Shown here: positions 27,474 to 29,859 of the stretch, piece after piece
Layout: each line of letters begins with the position of its first letter
Numbering within the stretch: position 1 is the first letter of the stretch
Source: JACPTG01 sp964504135
GTDB lineage: Archaea > Nanobdellota > Nanobdellia > Woesearchaeales > UBA10216
Direction: 5' to 3'
DNA length: 29,859 nucleotides
NCBI GenBank assembly: GCA_964504135.1
Contig: CAZDCW010000014.1
Location: 1 to 29,859, forward strand
The notes under the pieces: model-generated
Seen by the model: only the letters and a program-made list of their open reading frames with translations
Databases searched by the model: none
What the model was told of the DNA's origin: nothing
Position numbers and translations under genes: made by a program

Positions 27474-27501
27474 AAAAAACACTCAGTCTAAAGGTGTTTC
27501 T

Positions 27502-29400
27502 GTGTCAAAGATAATAAAGGAAATTCTGAAAAACATACCAGAGGAGAAGGTATCTGACGCGGTCTTTGAAGGGGCCAATATTGTCCTCTATACCAAGGAC
27601 AAGGACTTCTTCCTGGACAACCAGGGCCTGATAAAAAAGATAGTTGACGACATAAAGAAAAGAGTCGAGTTGAGGCCTGACCCTGAGATAACAATGGAGC
27701 AGGAGAAGGCCAGGGAGGTAATAACAGGCATAGTCCCTGAAAAGGCAGGAGTCAGCCAGATAATATTTGACGCGCACAGAAGCCAGGTAGTAATAGAGGC
27801 TGAGAAGCCCGGCCTGGCAATCGGCAAGCAGGGAAGCATACTCAGGGAGATAAGAAACGGCACTTTATGGGTCCCCCTCATCAGGAGAACTCCTGCAATC
27901 AGGTCAAAGCTCATTGAAAACATAAGAGGCGTACTCTACCAGAACTCGGAATACAGGAGGAAGTTCCTCAACAAGATAGGCCACAGGATATACGACGGCT
28001 GGATAAGGGAAAAGAAGAACGAGTGGGTAAGGCTGAGCTTCCTCGGCGCAGGAAGGCAGGTGGGCAGGAGCTGCCTCTTCCTCCAGACGCCTGAGTCAAG
28101 GATACTCCTGGACTGCGGGGTTGATGTTGCCAGCTACGACCAGAACGCATACCCTTATCTTGAAGTGCCTGAATTTGACATAAACGAGCTTGATGCGGTA
28201 ATAGTCACGCACAGCCATGTGGACCACTGCGGGTTCGTCCCCTACCTCTACAAATTCGGCTTCCGCGGCCCAACATACTGCACAGCGCCGACAAGGGACG
28301 TGTCAGCCCTGCTGCTGCTTGACTACATAAAAATCATGAGGTCAGAAGGGAAAGAGCCTGTATTCTCGCCAGAGGATGTCAAGGAAATGGTAAAGCACAC
28401 CATAACCCTGGACTATGAGGAAGTCACAGACGTCACTCCTGACGTAAGGATAACGCTTTATGATGCCGGCCACGTGCTCGGCTCCTCAATGATACACCTC
28501 CATGTGGGCAACGGGCTGCACAACATCCTGTACAGCGGAGACATGAAGTACGGGAAGACAATGCTCCTGGACCCGGCGGCCACCCAGTTCCCAAGGCTTG
28601 AGACACTAATCCTCGAGTCAACCTACGGCGGAAAGGAAAATTTGATGCCTGACAAAAGGGAAAGCGATGAGGAGCTTGGCATCATCATAAAGGACACTGT
28701 TGCCAGGGGCGGGAAAGTGCTCATACCCACGCTGGGAGTGGGCAGGAGCCAGGAAGTAATCCTGATAATAGAGCACCTTGTAAGGACAGGTTTCATAGAA
28801 AAGATACCTGTCTACATAGACGGGCTTGTATGGGACGTCACCGCAATATACACTGCCTATCCTGAATTCCTGAACAACAACGTAAGAAAGCTGATATTCC
28901 ACAAGGACCAGAACCCCTTCCTCTCCGACATATTCAAGGAAGTGGCAAGCCAGAAGGAAAGGATGCAGATAATAGAGGAAGGCGGGCCATGCGTTATCCT
29001 GGCAACTTCAGGAATGCTCACAGGAGGGCCAAGCGTGGAATACCTCAAGCACCTTTCAGACAACCCCAAAAACAGCCTTGTATTCGTCAACTACCAGGGC
29101 GAAGGGAGCCTTGGAAGGAGAATCCAGAGGGGGGAAAGGGAGATACCCTACGGCGCAGGCACAAACATACAGGAGATAATGAGGATAAAGATGGAAATCC
29201 ACAGCGTGGAGGGGTTCTCAGCCCACTCAAGCAGGAAGCAGCTCCTCAACTTCATATACAAGTGCTCTCCAAGGCCCAAGAAGATAATAATAAACCACGG
29301 CGAAGCGTCAAGATGCCTTGACCTTGCCAGCGCAATCCACAAGCTGAACAGGATAGAGACAGTCGCGCCGAGGAACCTTGAGACGGTCAGGGTGAAGTGA
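27502..29400 (+). CDS. fttA: KH/beta-CASP ribonuclease (aCPSF1/FttA)
   Basis: The archaeal homologue of the CPSF73 cleavage nuclease; it trims RNA 3' ends and terminates transcription. N-terminal KH-type domains occupy about 1-170 (GxxG in AIGKQGS at 106-112). A metallo-beta-lactamase domain follows with H237-S-H-V-D-H242 (motif II), GHVLGSS, LYSGDMKYG and LESTYGG. A beta-CASP insertion is present, with GFSAHSS and the final INHGE loops. The length, 632 aa, is normal for aCPSF1. It starts with GTG at 27502; AGGTG stands 6 nt before. It is co-transcribed with psmB, linking RNA and protein turnover. Confidence 0.96.
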   Translation: MSKIIKEILKNIPEEKVSDAVFEGANIVLYTKDKDFFLDNQGLIKKIVDDIKKRVELRPDPEITMEQEKAREVITGIVPEKAGVSQIIFDAHRSQVVIEAEKPGLAIGKQGSILREIRNGTLWVPLIRRTPAIRSKLIENIRGVLYQNSEYRRKFLNKIGHRIYDGWIREKKNEWVRLSFLGAGRQVGRSCLFLQTPESRILLDCGVDVASYDQNAYPYLEVPEFDINELDAVIVTHSHVDHCGFVPYLYKFGFRGPTYCTAPTRDVSALLLLDYIKIMRSEGKEPVFSPEDVKEMVKHTITLDYEEVTDVTPDVRITLYDAGHVLGSSMIHLHVGNGLHNILYSGDMKYGKTMLLDPAATQFPRLETLILESTYGGKENLMPDKRESDEELGIIIKDTVARGGKVLIPTLGVGRSQEVILIIEHLVRTGFIEKIPVYIDGLVWDVTAIYTAYPEFLNNNVRKLIFHKDQNPFLSDIFKEVASQKERMQIIEEGGPCVILATSGMLTGGPSVEYLKHLSDNPKNSLVFVNYQGEGSLGRRIQRGEREIPYGAGTNIQEIMRIKMEIHSVEGFSAHSSRKQLLNFIYKCSPRPKKIIINHGEASRCLDLASAIHKLNRIETVAPRNLETVRVK

Positions 29401-29461
29401 TTTTCCGGAAATTTGTCATTTTTCCGAAAATTATTCATATTCCGATTTTCTTGCATTGATT

Positions 29462-29728
29462 ATGGCAAATGGGATTATTACCGACAAGGTCAAGCTAGGC
29501 AGGAAAGGGCAGATTACCATCCCAAAAAGAATAAGAGATGCAGATGGCTTGGCAGAGGATGACACTTTTATAGTTACGCGCATACAGGGTGGTGAAATTA
29601 TAATCCGAAGGCAAAAAGTGCGCAGTCCTGAGGACTTGATGCTTGATGCCATATCAAGAATGCCCAGGTTTGACCCTAATGAGGCCTGGCAGGAAGTCCG
29701 AATGGAAAGGAAGCAAGAGCGGGCATGA
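29462..29728 (+). CDS. AbrB-type antitoxin
   Basis: An 88-aa protein whose N-terminus, ITDKVKLGRKGQITIPKRIR, is a standard AbrB domain, followed by EDDTFIVTRIQGGEIIIRR. The tail (PEDLMLDAISRMPRFDPNEA) is a toxin-binding helix region. The start at 29462 (MANGII) is preferred to the TTG at 29456. It overlaps the PIN gene by 4 nt (ATGA). The partner toxin is cut short, so the cassette is no longer complete. Confidence 0.85.
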   Translation: MANGIITDKVKLGRKGQITIPKRIRDADGLAEDDTFIVTRIQGGEIIIRRQKVRSPEDLMLDAISRMPRFDPNEAWQEVRMERKQERA

Positions 29729-29838
29729 GATATTGCGCTGATACATGGTTCTTGTTAGCAGCATTTGCCAGGGATCAGAAAGCTGCAGCAATTATTGAGG
29801 AAACGAAAAGCGGAAAGGCATGTATTGTAATATCGTAA
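29725..29838 (+). pseudogene. PIN toxin cut after 37 codons
   Basis: The frame begins MRYCADTWFLLAAFARDQKA, a clear PIN start with its first acidic residue, and continues through IIEETKSGKACIVIS, where a second strand is expected. It then meets TAA at 29836-29838, which is also the first base of the AATTGCG-type repeat end. The other acidic residues and the rest of the domain are absent from the window. Insertion of the repeat element is the simplest explanation. Confidence 0.65.
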
Positions 29839-29859
29839 ATTGCGGTAATTAGTGCAAAA
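29836..29859 (+). repeat. Terminal motif of repeat element at window end
   Basis: TAAATTGCGGTAATT (29836-29850) is the inverse of 22650-22664 with one base changed, and AATTGCGGTAATTAG resembles the outer end of copies A and B (13 of 15). The window ends 9 bases later, so the rest of the element is not seen. Confidence 0.55.

Noticed and set aside
29731..29742. ATTGCGCTGATA as another repeat end
   Set aside because: It lies inside the PIN coding frame, where it encodes YCADT, the conserved start of the domain; the likeness is chance.
1..29859. CRISPR array or cas genes to match the CARF-like protein
   Set aside because: No regularly spaced direct repeats and no cas gene are visible anywhere in the window.

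Overview
The window is archaeal. It carries transcription factor E, an archaeal proteasome beta subunit next to the KH/beta-CASP termination nuclease FttA (aCPSF1), archaeal-type UMP kinase, a COG1395-type regulator, and many leaderless genes with a TATA box about 26-28 nt before the start codon. Very small genes, toxin-antitoxin cassettes on nearly every few kb, CARDB/PEGA/Cys-rich secreted proteins and an HTH-LAGLIDADG homing endonuclease suggest a DPANN archaeon (Woesearchaeota/Diapherotrites-like). The lineage is an inference.

Layout. 1-2150: an accessory edge with a palindromic repeat, an AbrB-PIN cassette (-), an AT-rich unknown operon (+) and a deletion scar joining two broken toxin-antitoxin genes. 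2156-5165: two overlapping HIT-fold genes that both lack the catalytic His, converging on pyrG plus a small secreted protein. 5314-7231: an unknown two-gene operon, a structured inverted repeat and an RHH-PIN cassette. 7254-9322: a site-2 protease, a small unknown gene and a Fic protein. 9390-11497: a 47-aa ORF overlapping a stand-alone CARF-like domain, then tandem single-TM exported paralogues. 11549-14517: a DUF4258/YgiT-AbrB cassette, a 33-aa zinc ribbon overlapping the COG1395 regulator, a HAD hydrolase and a DUF2283 protein. 14611-17735: SppA, a transposase relic, a slipin, TFE and a Cys-rich membrane protein. 17822-19157: a tRNA-Thr-like gene, a homing endonuclease, a second tRNA 3' half and a small zinc protein. 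19445-22619: a 905-aa secreted modular protein, a tiny membrane protein and CutA. 22700-25171: an MFS transporter, small membrane/coiled-coil proteins and UMP kinase. 25228-29859: AbrB-RelE, a HEAAH protein, psmB-fttA, and an AbrB-PIN cassette whose PIN gene is cut at the window end.

Recurring themes are pyrimidine nucleotide synthesis (pyrG, pyrH), membrane and envelope proteolysis (S2P, SppA, slipin), core RNA/protein turnover (psmB, fttA), and a heavy load of toxin-antitoxin modules in every stage of decay. A short element with termini like AATTGCGCTGATTAG occurs at both window ends and at 22608. It appears to interrupt the last PIN gene, and the contig probably breaks at copies of it. The most unusual items are the tRNA-Thr/homing-endonuclease unit, the paired dead HIT proteins, the stand-alone CARF-like protein and this element.
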